A DNA stretch of 64,000 bases, from the NCBI GenBank assembly GCA_027922465.2, contig BQMF02000201.1:1-64000 (forward strand), given 5' to 3'. The notes beneath the pieces were generated by a model, which was given only the letters and a program-made list of their open reading frames with translations, was not told the DNA's origin and did no database searches. Made by a program: the position numbers and the translations under genes. Shown here one piece after another: positions 25,101 to 37,476 of the stretch (within the stretch, counting starts at the first letter, position 1; the number at the start of each line of letters is the position of its first letter). The DNA is from Turritopsis dohrnii. Its lineage: Eukaryota; Cnidaria; Hydrozoa; Anthoathecata; Oceaniidae.

Positions 25101-27390
25101 AAGAGGAAGAAAAATGTGAGGCAAGTTGCATAGATTACCTATTTATCTCTTGTCACTCGAATTATGTTTTCTTTTTCTTCAAGACATTATAAGAGAAGAC
25201 CTTACCTTAAGGGAATTCAAGTTGATTTTTACTGAATTATTTATTTTATTGTGTTCTTGTACTGTTAAACACTTCAATTTTGTGTAGCTTGAAATTTTGA
25301 ATAAACAAAAAGTTTCCATACCGCAAAACCAGATCAGAAAATATGGGTTTGAAATTGAAAAGTAAAGTTACTTTTTATGATAATTATGCAAGAATCATAT
25401 ATTATAAGAAATCCTGTTACTACGTACGGTTGTTTCTCCACAGAGATCTAAAATTTCTTGATATTTCAAGAAAAACACCGAATTCCCTTGTCATATTTGA
25501 TCAAATCATAAGATGAAACTTTCTTGGTAAATAAAGTTTCTTTTAAAAAAAGTCCAGTTTCTTATAAAAATAACTGAAGTTTATTTTTTAAAAAATATGT
25601 ATTATTTATTATTACTGTCTCAGTAAGAGTAGGCATAATAGAACATTGGTATAGTGTGTTTTCGTTTATATACCTAACGATTTTTCGAGAGGTAAATATT
25701 CGAACCTGGTCAAATCAATTTTGTTTTTACTAGAAAATTAGGATAGCGACCACAAAAGAGTCATAGACAAGGATATTTTGATATTTTGGATGGTCAGATT
25801 TCGATTTCCGCCTGATACCTATCTAATTAGGTCGTAGTTGTCACGTGACACGGTTGACGTGTCATGGTTTTGGACATGCTGAAAAATGAAAAAAAATCAA
25901 AGTGCAAAAAATCTTATACCATTCGAAAGAGTATGAAAAATAGATCAAATCAAACAAAGTATTAGAAGAAGCAGAAAGTGAGGAACAATTGTTTTTCTGA
26001 AATGTACTTTCAGGTGCCGAGTTCGCGACCAATTTGACGTAATTAGGTCAAGTTTTTCTCATTTTTTCTTCTATTCCTTCTAGGGAAATAAAAAGGTGTA
26101 AAGCACACATGTTCTATGTGTTCATTACTCATCTTTTGCTAACATTTTGTTAAGCATTTCTTACTGTTGATTTTGGCTAGTTAAACATGTCTTGATTGTT
26201 TTGTTATACTCAAATTTGTTGTTTAATTAAAATTGTATACCCTAGAAGCAATTTTTCAAATTTTTGGAAATTCCAATCCCCCCCCCTCCCCCCCCCCGCT
26301 TGTTAGGACCCCCCACCCTCGTTTATTAAAATTTTGGAAGTTTTCTTACACTGTAAGAAATTGGGATTTCCGGTATTCTGCCCTTTTCTTTAAACCGTCT
26401 GGAAAAATAACTGATGCGCATGAATTATACAGCCAATTTGCAGACGTAATTGAATAAAATTATGGAACATATAAATAAATTAAACAAAAATTTCCCGTTT
26501 CTGTATGATCTGGTTTTGCAGTATGGAAACTTCCAACAACCGAACAAAAAGTTACCAAAAGACCTTAATGGCACAAGTGTAACATATTTTAGAAGTTACA
26601 GAAATTGTTATTAATCACAGTAACACTATCAGTCCATAAGAAGACAAAGATGAAGAAAATTAAAAAAACACAAACAAAAACAATTATACAATATACCTTA
26701 TTCGTACTCTTAAAAATGCTGGAGAATTTCTTGCAGTAATTGCCGTAGTTGTTTTTGTAATTTTGAGTTGCATAAGTTTGTCCCGCAAATTCCGAATATT
26801 TTTGAAGTTCAATTCGCAAACATTTGTCACATAGTTAATTTAAAATTCAGACAAAATTCAACACAAATCATTTCAAAAAAATATATATATGAATTTTCAT
26901 GAACTGAATTTACTTTTTCGGAATGAAAAATTTATTTTTCTGCGTTTTGTTGATCAATATTAACTCAACTGCAGTGCCTGAGACAATCATAAATTGGTTC
27001 GGGCCACCAAAATTTTTGAAAACCAGTGTCGTGGTGGCCCGACTGGACAGGCAAAAAAAGTATAAGTATAATTTGGAAATATGATTTTTGGGTTTTATAA
27101 TGTTTGTCTTTGCAATTTCAGCTCATTTTTCAATTTTTTAAGCATTTCTAAGCGTGTCCAAATGAAATTGAAAAGTGCTATTGAATTTCGGGCCGTTAAA
27201 ATTTCCTTCGGGCCACAAAAAAAAAACCAATGATGTCAATGGCCCGGCATAAAACCCAGATAAAATCTTAATCTGACCTGCCACCACTAAATTGAGAAAT
27301 TCAGTAACTATTTTCCCTTCAGGCATAACATTAGAATTAAACTTATGATTCTGTAATTGAAGTTTCTGAATTTTGTTAAATGGAATAAAT
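25101..27390. other. Non-coding, low-complexity tracts
   Basis: A poly-C/CCCT tract lies at about 26277-26300. GGGCC(A)CCA words recur near 27000 and 27190. The frames at 26233-26457, 26589-26819 and 27138-27326 show no protein features. No gene is seen. Confidence 0.45.
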
Positions 27391-27779
27391 TAGAACAAGA
27401 GGCCCTGAGGCCTGAAGGTCAGCCCTTTCAGGAAAGTTGAAGAGTGATGGACCGTAAAACAAAATCGAAAACCTTTCTGCTCACCAGAAAGCTCGAAATA
27501 GAATTTTTGAGATACAACTAGTGTGACAGTGAAGAAAACCCCAGTTCAAATGTGAAACAGATATTGAGTTCTAAAGCAATATATATATCATTGTAGTAAA
27601 ATTTAATTCAAAACAATCAAAGATATCAAATATACAACACACTCACTCAAATACTTATGAATGCACCATTAATGTCTACACATAAAACTAATAGAAACAA
27701 GAAGCCGCTTGGCTTGAAGACTTCAGGACGTAACACAACGATGCATATTTAGTCTCAAAATACAACGTTGCCGAATTCC
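27391..27779 (+). repeat. Head of a composite repeat
   Basis: CAAGAGGCCCTGAGGCCTGA at about 27395 begins a dispersed repeat. Near 27699 ACAAGAAGCCGCTTGGC starts the module that carries the 128-bp units and recurs at 36489. Confidence 0.55.
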
Positions 27780-28500
27780 CAAATTATGTTCAAATGTAAT
27801 AAAATGTCTGGCAAATTCAAAATCAGCAACTTCTAATTGTGAGTTGTAGAAATTTTTATGAATATTGCGGAAATTTCAAAGTTTCCTAAATTGCCCAATT
27901 TTAGTCAAACTTGACAAAATCATTGTCAAATTTGAAATCAGCACCTTTCAATTGTGATTCGTGCAAAATTTCATGAAAATTGAAGAACTTTCGAAATTTG
28001 GTCCAAATTTGGCCTAAATTGGCCAATTTTAGTCAAACCTGGCAATATCATTGTCAAATTCGAAATCAGAACCTTTCAAATGTGATCCGTGCAAATTTTT
28101 GTAAAAATTGAAGAACTTTCGAAATTTGGTCCAAATTTGGCCTAAATTGCCCAATTTTAGTCAAACCTGGCAATATCATTGTCAAATTCGAAATCAGCAC
28201 CTTTCAAATGTGATCCGTGCAAATTTTTGTGAAAATTGAAGAATTTACGAAATTTGGTCCAAATTTGGCCTAAATTGCCCAATTTTAGTCAAACCTGACA
28301 AAATCATTGTCAAATTTGAAATCAGCACCTTTCAATTGTGATCCGTGCAAAATTTCATGAAAATTGAAGAATTTTTGAAATTTGGTCCAAATTTGGCCTA
28401 AATTGCCCAATTTTAGTCAAACCTGGCAATATCATTGTCAAATTTGAAATCAGCACCTTTCAATTGTGCTCTGTGCAAATTTTCATGAAATTTGGTCAAC
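27780..28500 (+). repeat. 128-bp tandem array, about six units
   Basis: CCTGGCAAT/CCTGACAAA landmarks fall at 28038, 28166, 28294 and 28422, each exactly 128 bp apart, with an earlier one at 27910. Each unit holds AAATTTGGTCCAAATTTGGC, CCCAATTTTAGTCAAACCTG and ATCAGCACCTTTCAATTGTG. The array ends in a (GGA)n run at 28590-28610. Confidence 0.9.
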
Positions 28501-28928
28501 TGGAAGTCCTAATTTGACCAAATTTGCGAATTCGGCAACGATGTCATGTAAACGCTGCACGAAAACGTTCATAACTGGAGGAGTAGTAGTAGGAGGAGGA
28601 GGAGGAGGAGGAGAAACCACGGGTATTTTAAATATTTTACTCCACCACGGGTGTCCTAAAGTCAACAACAGGACATGAGGCCTGAAAGTTTAGTGATTTC
28701 AGCAAAGTTGAAAAATGTTGGACTGTGAAGCAAAATTGAAAAACACTTTTGCAGCAGGAAGGTCAAAATAGTGGCAGAGAATAACACATTCCAGAAAATA
28801 ACACATTCCAGTTGAAAAAGCAGACAGGTACCCTCTCAAAATTGATTGCATATACCAGCATCATTACAACAAAACTTAATTCAATAAAATCTTTATCAAA
28901 GAAATTAAAGATACGAAGCATTCACTCA
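28501..28928 (+). repeat. Tail of the composite repeat and second GGCCTGAA copy
   Basis: It contains the GGCAACGATGTCATGTAAAC and ACTCCACCACGGGTGTCCTA end module shared with 37080-37205, then another GAGGCCTGAAAGTTTAG repeat start near 28675. Frames over the GGA run are repeat artefacts. Confidence 0.55.
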
Positions 28929-30564
28929 AGGTGGGTGTCAGGTGAAAAAAGCTGCAATTTTGACAAAAATGTCATTTTTTTTATTTTGTTACTGTCGGAC
29001 GCAGAATTTTATGTAGATTTCAAAAATAATAGGTTTATATATATTTTCTTACTTCAACTTCATGAAAATGAAGGATTTTTGAAGTTGGTTGAAAAAAAAT
29101 CCTTAGCAACGGCCCTAGCAACCGTTTATTTACCTTAGAAATTCCCCTTATTTTCCCTATATTTTCGCGTTCCATGGGGCGGGGGCGTTTTATGTGTACT
29201 TCTAGGTTGCTTTCCCGTATCTAAATTCCATAATTTTGAAACTCAAAGTCATAATGTTTACAAATTACAGTGAAATGTTGAGTGTACTTACTTTGACATC
29301 TAATGAACAAATTACTTGCATTTCTCAGTTGCTTATGTCTATTTCTCTTTTTTGATGGTAAATCAACACACTTTAAAGAAGAGACGAACTAATAGTGATA
29401 ATGGTGTTGAAAACATCAGAAAAGAAGAAAGTGAACTTCAAGAGACCACTGGAGAAAGCTCAGAGACACCTATCGTTACCAGTCATTCGAGAAGCTCTGC
29501 TAAGCTTGATGAATCCATTCAAAAAGTATTTGAAGAGGACAATGATATGTGGATGAATTTTTTTTTTGTCATGAATTTTAAAATCATGAAGAATGTCATC
29601 GAAATATGTATGCCTTGTCCTGAGTGTAAAAATGACAATGTTGTATTGACTCACATTTGAGCAATATCAAAAATGGATATGCTCTTTGCTTCCAAATGGA
29701 ATTCAAGGATTGTTTATGGGAAAACAAAATGTTTTCCTGTCCAAAGGATGTCTTTGTCTCAAAAGAGGTATTGGAAATTGGTACCTATTCGGCAGTTGTC
29801 AATTACAATGAGGGAGTTAATATGGACTAGATGCAGTGTTTGCCAAATTGAACTTATCGTTTGGAAAGTTTTCTCGTGAAGGCGCTGTTCAAATGGACAC
29901 ATGGAGAGTGAAGGAATTGGACATTAAAGAAACTGAAAAATTTAAGAAAGCTAGAAAAAGAAATAGAGCAATCAGAAAAGGTTTTATTGACAGAGAAAAA
30001 GAGAGTGAGGGTGGTGATTCTTATTCAAGTGGAAACTTCTAACTTCTTAAAGGTTTTTCTCAAAATGCAGTTTTTCGACATAGCAAATGAAAAAAATGAT
30101 ATCTTGTGATCTACTGGTGATAATTCTATGAAATTTTCAGAGATTATTCAATACATATGCAGAAAGTGCCTGAACCACAGAATAACAAATATAATCAATA
30201 TTTTCGACTTTATGGCTGTTTAAAGCCAACCAAAGCGTACTTGGATTTTACCGTAAAATTCAAAATGGCGCTATTATGGATTTTTAAAACATTGAAAAAA
30301 TCTGGTGGGTCAGGCACTTTCTGTACCTTTGGTGATTAACTCTTCCAAATTTGAGATCAATACCATTTATAGAACAAGAGTTGTGGCTTTTTTAGAATTT
30401 CACATTTTTTACTGATTTTTTGCTGACTAAGCATTCATTTTTGGTATTTTTTGAAAAAAAAAATTTTTTTTGTCTTTTTCTTTATTGTACCTTACTATAT
30501 AAAGTCGAACTAACTCAATAACATCAAAATTAAGGACGTTTGATTTTTCACCTGACACCCACCT
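28929..30564. mobile_element. DNA transposon remnant, 1.64 kb, with 21-bp TIRs
   Basis: AGGTGGGTGTCAGGTGAAA at the left end is matched by its exact inverse at 30544-30564. No convincing target duplication is seen next to the ends. Inside are broken coding pieces (29316-30042). The superfamily is undetermined. Confidence 0.65.
29316..30042 (+). pseudogene. Broken transposon-encoded protein
   Basis: Two main open pieces, 29316-29660 and 29836-30042, are separated by stops and frame changes. The first has an acidic low-complexity start and a CPECKNDNV cysteine pair like a zinc knuckle. The second is Lys/Arg-rich (KKARKRNRAIRKGFIDREKE) and ends YSSGNF. They lie within the TIR-bounded element and are probably its former transposase or accessory protein. 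I recall similar basic tails ending AG-F in repeat-encoded proteins of cnidarians, without a firm superfamily. Confidence 0.45.
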
Positions 30565-31419
30565 AAATAATATTTATGTCTTATTTGTATATACCTGAAT
30601 ATGTAAAATTATGTTTATATAAAAAAGACTTTCATGTAGGGGTTTTCTCTAAAGTAACTTATAAGAGATCTTCCAAACAAAATATGATTTTTTCTCAATT
30701 GAAGTGAATACAAATCTGATTTCGATTGTGTTATATGATCACAAAAAGTTCAAAGATAAACTTCTCCCTATGCAGATGATTCTGAAAAGGAATGACTATA
30801 GATCATTAAAAATTTATGACAATATTAAAAAATACTGTGTTCATATACGTGACAATGTGTCATTCACACATTTTTGTTGTACTTCGTTGAAAATAAAAAA
30901 GTAAGCAAAACAACTGCTTATTATTTGAGAGTAAGAAAATAAGAGATTGCTGGCCAAGCAGAGAAACAGAATAAAACATAAACAAGATTCGCAAAAATGC
31001 GACTATATATCTCCCCAAAGTTGCGAAATTTTTGTCAATAATATCAATAAACATTGATAACCATGAGAAAAATGTGTGATAAAATAATTACAGTTGAACT
31101 ACCATCAACCTGATACTCAGATAAAAACGCTGTCCTTACTAAAATACGTTTCAAGTGAACTTGCACAGTTTTTATAAATGCTTGGCAAATTTGAAGGTTA
31201 TGAGATATTTCAAAAATTCTTTTTGCGCTGTGTCGAGCTTAAGCACTTTTTCATGATAAAATTTGGAAGGATAATGAAAATGGAAGAAGAAAAACGAAGA
31301 TGAAAAAAAAGAGCTTTTTATAGAAAAGAGCAAAAGAGCTCAGGATTTTGTGAGTCAAACTTTGATCTTTGATCGTTCAAAAGGCAAAATAAATTTACAA
31401 AAAAGTAAAATATAATCCC
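30565..31419. other. Non-coding, nothing recognised
   Basis: AT-rich, with no frame above background and no repeat structure noticed. Confidence 0.4.
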
Positions 31420-32126
31420 TTAAAGTCACTTAGGGGCGGATTACATGATCCCAGTTAGCCGGGACGAAATTTCATCCCTCCTTGCCGAAGTCTTGCCATC
31501 CTTGTCAAATCATCATAAATTTCCCATCGCGATTACATGATAAAATTTTCATGAAATTTTCCCATGTAATCGCTTCATCCCGATCAACCGGACAAGTTTG
31601 AGGTTTGAGCATGCGTAGTTTGTCAAAAGTATCGTTTCCTCTTTTAAAGACAGGTTTGGCTTTGTCCCGTCCAGCCTAAATGAGATGAAAATTTTGCATT
31701 ATAACACTGAGTTGAAATTCATCTCGGCAAGGCGGGATGAAAGTTCTTCCCGGCTAACCGGGATCATGTAATCAGCTTCTTAGGTCGCACATTTTAACAT
31801 ATTCACTCTGTTATGATTTCATTAATTTTCTGGGGGTAAGCAATGATCTTTCCACTAAACGGCTCTATTCAACAGAATAATTATACAATTAAACTCCCCG
31901 TGCATAAATCATAAATTTTTGTATTAACCCCAAAGGGATACTTTTACAGTACAAATGAATGCAATAACATACAAAGTTAAATGCTCGCTTAGTCATTATG
32001 TCTAACGTATTCCCAATTATATTAAATGTTAATTACCTTCGTAGTTGCAAAAACTATCACCCCCGGTTTTCATCAAATCCTTACAAGCTTGTAAACACGA
32101 GAAACATGTGACCTAAGTGACTTTAA
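31420..32126. mobile_element. TTAA-flanked small transposon, interrupted by another
   Basis: TTAA at 31420-31423 and 32123-32126 flank TIRs AGTCACTTAGGTC(G/A)CA, the left one split by an insertion at 31433-31779. Target TTAA points to the piggyBac or Kolobok type. Without the insertion it is about 350 bp and non-coding. Confidence 0.65.
31433..31779. mobile_element. Harbinger-like MITE nested in the TTAA element, 347 bp
   Basis: The left end, GGGGCGGATTACATGATCCC, pairs with the inverse of the right end with three mismatches in the first 15 bp. TTA is duplicated at 31430-31432 and 31780-31782. The intact right TIR of the host element shows the empty site. A 3-bp TWA target duplication and a GGGGCGGATT-like end fit PIF/Harbinger. 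Confidence 0.75.
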
Positions 32127-33929
32127 AAGATTTAGATGTTCATCGACTTATTTCCTTTTTCATTTTCTAATGGTTTTGTTAAGACGAGATGCTGTTTAGG
32201 GTTCAGTTATATGCAAACCAAAGTGAAAGATCAATTCCTTATAGATGAAACATTTCAAAAACTTATGTTCGTTGTTCGTAAAAGGAAAATTGACAGTCAT
32301 ATATTTAATTTTGCAAAATAAAATATGATATACAGCATCAAATGTATACTGATGCATGACCATATATATACTTCACAGTAAACTATGTTTTTGTTCTTGA
32401 TCCAGAGAAGCACACTCGACCAGCATTCTTTCAATTTCAAGATTTGTCTCAATCCTCTGTGTATTAAAACATTATATATACGTAATTGGTTTTCTGAACT
32501 TCTTCTTGGATATACGACATCATATATTTACTTGCTGTTTTTGTATTTACTCTTTGAATTAAATGGTTGAACTGGTTGTTCTCCACATGAAAAGGGTTTC
32601 CTTTTAGGGTGTATTATCATCACATCGTGCTTTCAGTTCAGTTGGGCTACATAAATAAATCTTCACCCTGGCTATTGATAATGAATTTTCACCTTTGCAC
32701 TGAAATCACAGCTTCAATGGTTTGTTGTTCCAAGCATTTAACTACCAATCATCATAAATAACACATTATTGTTTTCAACAAAAACAAAACATCATCAATA
32801 TCAGATGTTTTTCTGTTTTTTACACGTGCATTCAAAAGTTTTACAAAACTTTTTAAGAAATAAAACGATTTATTTCCATCATTTAACGTTTTATCTATTG
32901 AATCATTTTAAAAGTTTGCAGAAAAAAGCAAAGTCTTCCAAAGCCCATCTGCACTGACTGAAAAAAAATGGCGTACTACTTCACGGTACACTAGCCTCTA
33001 TTCTTATCTACTATGGGTAGCCGAAAATTCAATACTGAACCGCGGCTATAAAAGTGAACGAAAAGGAGAAGGAGAAGAAAATGCCGGTTTTAACATATAT
33101 TTCGCCCTATGGGGAAATATATAAAAATAACAACAAATTCGCAAAAGCTTTCGATTTAAAAAAATGAAAAAATTTATCTATGTTGAATAATAATTTTTTA
33201 CATACATGAAAACATAAAAGATTATACGAAACATGAGTGACAAGACAAGACTATGAAAGAAACAAAAAATAGACTTATAATGATTTCATCATAGGGAATT
33301 TGTTCATTAAAATATTGAATTAAAATATAGACATTCCAGATTTCAAGTGATAATTAGAGTTTGTAGACATTTTGCGTCCATTGCTTTACATTACAACTAA
33401 CACAAAATATTGCTGATTAATTCAATTTTAAATAGCACACACAAATGCACCTTCACAGAGGTAATTATAAAATGTCTTATATACACTTTAGAGATGTTGT
33501 CTGTTTGAGTGACTATAGATTTCTACACACACACACACATCGAAAACTCTTCTAAGTTGACGGATGTAACTATATAACAGATTACAAAAAATAAGATCAA
33601 CATTATGTGAATGGAATGCATAAATGCATCACCATAACATAGGCCCTTGCTTGGCTTGGAGGTAGCAGAGCTCTCATATCTCCTGACCAATTTAATAACA
33701 CAAAACACAAAATCAGCAGTAGCTAGCAAGGAAACTCAGCAGTATATAATCACAGTATCACTTATAACGATCATAATATTGAGAATTGCATTGCTTCCCT
33801 GATAAGCATTATAAATCTGTGATTCCAGAAACGTAAACTCCTCTTTAGTTTTTATGGAGGCCGCACTCACCCTGATAAAGTAGTTGTAATGATCAATCAA
33901 TAAACAATTCTAATTAAGCCATAATCAAC
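32127..33929. other. Non-coding
   Basis: Several short frames (for example 32136-32321, 32769-32957) show no protein character. A (CA)n microsatellite lies near 33523-33539. A CG-containing TTCAATACTGAACCGCGGC word near 33030 is isolated. Confidence 0.4.
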
Positions 33930-34389
33930 AAATAGCCTCTATTCCAGCCTTAAAATTAAGGCTTTTGTTTTTAGTGGTATCAGCCTACAAATGGGGACAA
34001 AAATTTATGGACGGATAGACGGACGGACGGACAAACACGAATGCTAATGAAAGATCAGCTGCTGCCGCGCTGACCAATTAATTGGTGCGTTGTGCAGTTA
34101 TACATAACCTTTTACACTTTCATTTTTAGTAATCAGCAACTGCTTGGCATCGGATCTTCATGTACCCTCATGTGAGGACCACTTAATTGGTAGAAACGAA
34201 AGTTCACTAGCGTGATTAACCAAACACATAGTTTCTGTAATAACGTAAAGCTGCAAGCTGGAACTTGTAAAACTGAAATTTGAAGCTTAAATAAAACCGA
34301 ATGAAGTCACGGAGTTGTTGTAATTGTAATGCCCATACGATTTCTGTTGATGCGTATCGTATTGCCGTGTGTAGTTTATATGCTGTCAT
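33930..34389. repeat. GACG-tailed repeat plus a copy of 40310-40500
   Basis: 33930-34085 carries (GACG)n and the AGATCAGCTGCTGCCGCGCT end shared with 20580-20705. 34090-34290 is homologous to the reverse complement of about 40310-40500 (GGTAGAAACGAAAGTTCAC and CGTGATTAAC words). Confidence 0.55.
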
Positions 34390-34391
34390 TA

Positions 34392-35055
34392 GGGAGATTC
34401 GTAAAACCGACGAGACTGTTACACGAACAAAATCAATTACTTGTGAGAATTAAAATAATCTCCAGAAATTCAAAGCCTTTTCTTGTATCAAAAGAAACAT
34501 CATTACTTTGCATGCTTATTTTAAGTGTTGATGTGAAGTTTCTAATGACTTTGTAGGAAAAAATTCACGAACAACTCTACTAAAGCTTCGGGGACACGGG
34601 CAACATTTTTCATGCAATTGAAAGAAAATATTTTTTGTTGTAGTCGCACGTAGTGTCGCCTATGTTGAATTTCTTGCAACAAAATGCTGCGTGCTCTCGT
34701 CGGAAGCCATGTTGTTATGATTACCGAAGCAAATTTGTTTTGACATGTCAGCAAAGATAAACGAATATCATTGGATTAAAACAAAATTTTTGTGTAAAAG
34801 CATGTTGCAAATGTGGGGACACTAGCAACATTTTACAAAACGCATTTGCAATATGAAAAATCTGTTGCAGCAACAAACAAATATACTATGGGGACATGAG
34901 CAACAAATGTCTTGCGATTGCAACAAAACAGATTTTTGTTGCAAAGGCACGAAAAATGTTGCTCGTGTCCCCTTAGCTTAAGTTGTAAATAATTCCCTAC
35001 AAATCTATAGAAAAATAGTTTCGTGTAAACGAAACATGATAATTCCTTATCCCGC
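34392..35055. mobile_element. TA-flanked MITE, interrupted, second copy at 37700
   Basis: TA at 34390-34391 and 35056-35057 flank GGGAGATTCGTAAA...TTATCCCGC. The same non-coding body lies uninterrupted at 37700-37985. TA duplication fits a Tc1/mariner-type MITE. It contains the nested insertion 34584-34978. Confidence 0.65.
34584..34978. mobile_element. Harbinger-like MITE with TAA duplication, 395 bp
   Basis: Ends AGCTTCGGGGACACGGGCAA and the inverse of AGCTAAGGGGACACGAGCAA form 27-bp TIRs with few mismatches. TAA is duplicated at 34581-34583 and 34979-34981. The copy at 37700-37985 shows the empty site CTACTAAGTTG. Internal GGGGACA(C/T)(T/G)AGCAAC words repeat. No coding sequence. Confidence 0.8.
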
Positions 35056-35699
35056 TAATAGAAACTTTTTAACTAATGAAGAAAAGGATTGTTGTGGAAA
35101 TGCAAAGTTTTCTTTTATAACAGTTGCCTTTATATTTAGTTAAAGCGACTTCCGTTAGAAAAAAATAATCATGTAGTACGTTATTCGGCTCATAGAACTT
35201 TGCGTTTTTGGTCTCGATGAGATATATATGTAGATAGGATGTTAAGTCAGAGGTAGTAACTGTACACAATGTCAGGGCCCCTTTTTATCATGGGAGGTTT
35301 TTAATGTATCTTTTTTGGGCATTTCATTTTTGAGCAGTTCACATATATATGTGTACGGAAGAGAGGATGTTTTTGTTTTGCTTTTATGGATTCAAGTTTA
35401 GCAAATGTCGAGTAACTTAACCTTAATGAATTCTTCTAAAATGTGGTCATAACGTTTGAATCCCAGAATCGAAGTAATACTGTTGGTTTTTAAAATCATA
35501 ATATTCCAAAAGTAAGATGAAAACGACATTTTGTTTTTACAAATCCAAACTGATTTTGATTACTTTTTTTTTCCCTCTAATTTTTTTACGAATTGATAAA
35601 CGTATCTCCTACCAAGTAATAAGAGATAGTGTATTGCAAATTTGAAAAGAATTGCTAAGAACTTCTTTAATGGTTTTTCTTTGTTTTAGGAGATAAGAA
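35056..35699. other. Non-coding, nothing recognised
   Basis: AT-rich sequence with an ATATATATG palindrome near 35345. No frame is supported. Confidence 0.4.
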
Positions 35700-36101
35700 C
35701 ATGCAAAGACGTTATAGCTTCTTATCTAAAGAATGTGGAAAGAAAACACCATCAAAGGAAAACATCAAAATTTACCTTGATTTGGAATTTATTGCAAGAC
35801 AAGTGGATTTTAACATTACTAATATATTATCGTTTGGTACAAATAATGTAATAAACAGTTCTCAGTTTTTATTTTTGCATTTAAATATTGTATCTTTTAC
35901 CTGGGAAGAGGTTATGTAATGTTTATTTTATTTTTAGATTGTGGATGAGGTAAAAGAATAACTAAGCTAGATCAACTCCCTTTTTTGCAGTGGATGAATT
36001 AAAAAAGGAGATTAATAACCTGGTCTATCAATTTCACAAGTCTATCAAAAAATTGAAAACAATCTTTCCTGTTGATCCCAAATTCAAAGTTAAATTTTAA
36101 T
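35700..36101 (+). other. Two weak exon candidates, unidentified
   Basis: TTTGTTTTAG precedes a frame beginning at 35701 (MQRRYSFLSKECGKKTPSKE). CCTTTTTTGCAG near 35990 precedes a short coding-like stretch (DELKKEINNLVYQFHKSIKK) that ends in TAA at about 36100. Lysine-rich, no known domain. I could not find a donor that joins them in phase, so they may belong to different transcripts or be chance. Confidence 0.2.
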
Positions 36102-36480
36102 CTTGCTCCAACCAAGAAATTATTTCTTACATTAAGAAATTCTGTTCTTACCTAGATTTTTCTATGTTAGAAAAAACGTCTTATTAAGACTTTTTTATTG
36201 ATATTCTGAAAAGACTATAATTTCTTGAATCTAACTGTTTTTTGTTCTTAAACTAAGAAATGGAAAATTTGCAGTAAAGAATGAGATATATTATGATGTT
36301 ATAAGATGTATGTTAAAAAGTTAATTTTATTTATTAATCTATTTATGATATTTATGGTCTGTTGATGAAATAATTGTAAAAGTATTTTGAAAAGAGTTTT
36401 AGAAAGAATGCAAAAATATCGATTAAAGACGTTTTTAAGATCTGAAAGAAAGACGTTTTTAAAAGGTTTTTGAAAGAGGT
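36102..36480. other. Non-coding, AAGAC/TTTTTAAA words
   Basis: GACGTTTTTAA(A/G)A words near 36425-36480 belong to the TTTTAAAAGG-rich repeat also seen at 23771-24470 and 37207-37330. Confidence 0.4.
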
Positions 36481-37207
36481 TTTTAAAAGGAACAAGAAGC
36501 CGCTTGGCTGGGTGACTTCAGAACGTAACACAACGATACATATATGGTTTCAAAAATACAAACTTGGCGAATTGCCAAATTACGGTCAAATCTAACAAAA
36601 TGACTGGCAAATTCAAAATCAACATCTTCCATTGGCTCTTTGTACAAATTTTTGTGAATATTAAAGAACTTTCGAAATTTGGTACAAATTTGGCCCAAAT
36701 TGTCCATTTTTGGTCAAACCAGACAAGAAATGACTGTTAAATTCGAAATCAGCACCTTTCAATTGTGACCCGCGCAAAATTTCATGAAAATTGTAGAATT
36801 TTCTAAATTTAGTCCAAATTTGGCCTAAATTGGCCAATTTTACTCAAACCTGGCAAAATCATTGGGAAATTCGAAATCAGCACTTTTCAATTGTGACCCG
36901 TGCAAAATTTCAAGAAAATTGAAGAATTTTCTAAATTTGGTCCAAATTTGGCCTAAATTGGCCAAATTTAGTGAAACCTGGCAAAATCATCGTCAAATCG
37001 AAATCAGCACCTTTCAATTGTGCTCTGTGCAAAATTTCATGAAAATTAACCTACTGGAAGTCCGAATTTGACTAAATTTGCGAATTCTGCAACGATGTCA
37101 TGTAAACGCTGCACAAAAGCGTTCATAACTTGGAGTAGGAGTAGTAGGAGGAGGAGAAACCACGGGTATTTTAAAGACTTTACTCTACCACGGGTGTCCT
37201 AAAGTCA
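36481..37207 (+). repeat. 128-bp-unit repeat, second array
   Basis: It starts ACAAGAAGCCGCTTGGCTGG and has about four units with landmarks at 36719, 36849 and 36977 (steps of 130 and 128 bp). It ends with the (GGA)n and CCACGGGTGTCCTAAAGTC module. It seems to have inserted into the TTTTAAAAGG-rich repeat, which resumes at 37207. Confidence 0.85.
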
Positions 37208-37476
37208 ATTTAGGAAGAGGTTTTAAAGAAGTTTCTCAAAAGAGGTTTCGAAAGCGGACATTTGAGACATAAAAAAAACCCTCTTAAAACTGCTTCGAAA
37301 ACCACTTTAAAACCACTGTTTGCCGGCTGGGTGGTACCGTTCCAACATTAGTCATCTCTGCTACGGGCGGCAAAGGTCTTGAAACTTTTCATCGTTCTTT
37401 GACTGGCAAAAAATCTTAAAAGTTTAATAAGAGATATGATTGTATAATTTGCATAATTATTTCTGATATTTTAATA
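37208..37476. repeat. End of a TTTTAAAA-rich repeat with TGCCGGCTGGG
   Basis: AAGAGGTTTT words continue to GTTTGCCGGCTGGGTGG near 37318, the inverse of the terminus at 23778. The remainder shows nothing recognisable. Confidence 0.4.

Noticed and set aside
28466..28678. Gly-rich frames across the GGA run
   Set aside because: Both strands give low-complexity peptides from a (GGA)n tract at the end of a repeat array.
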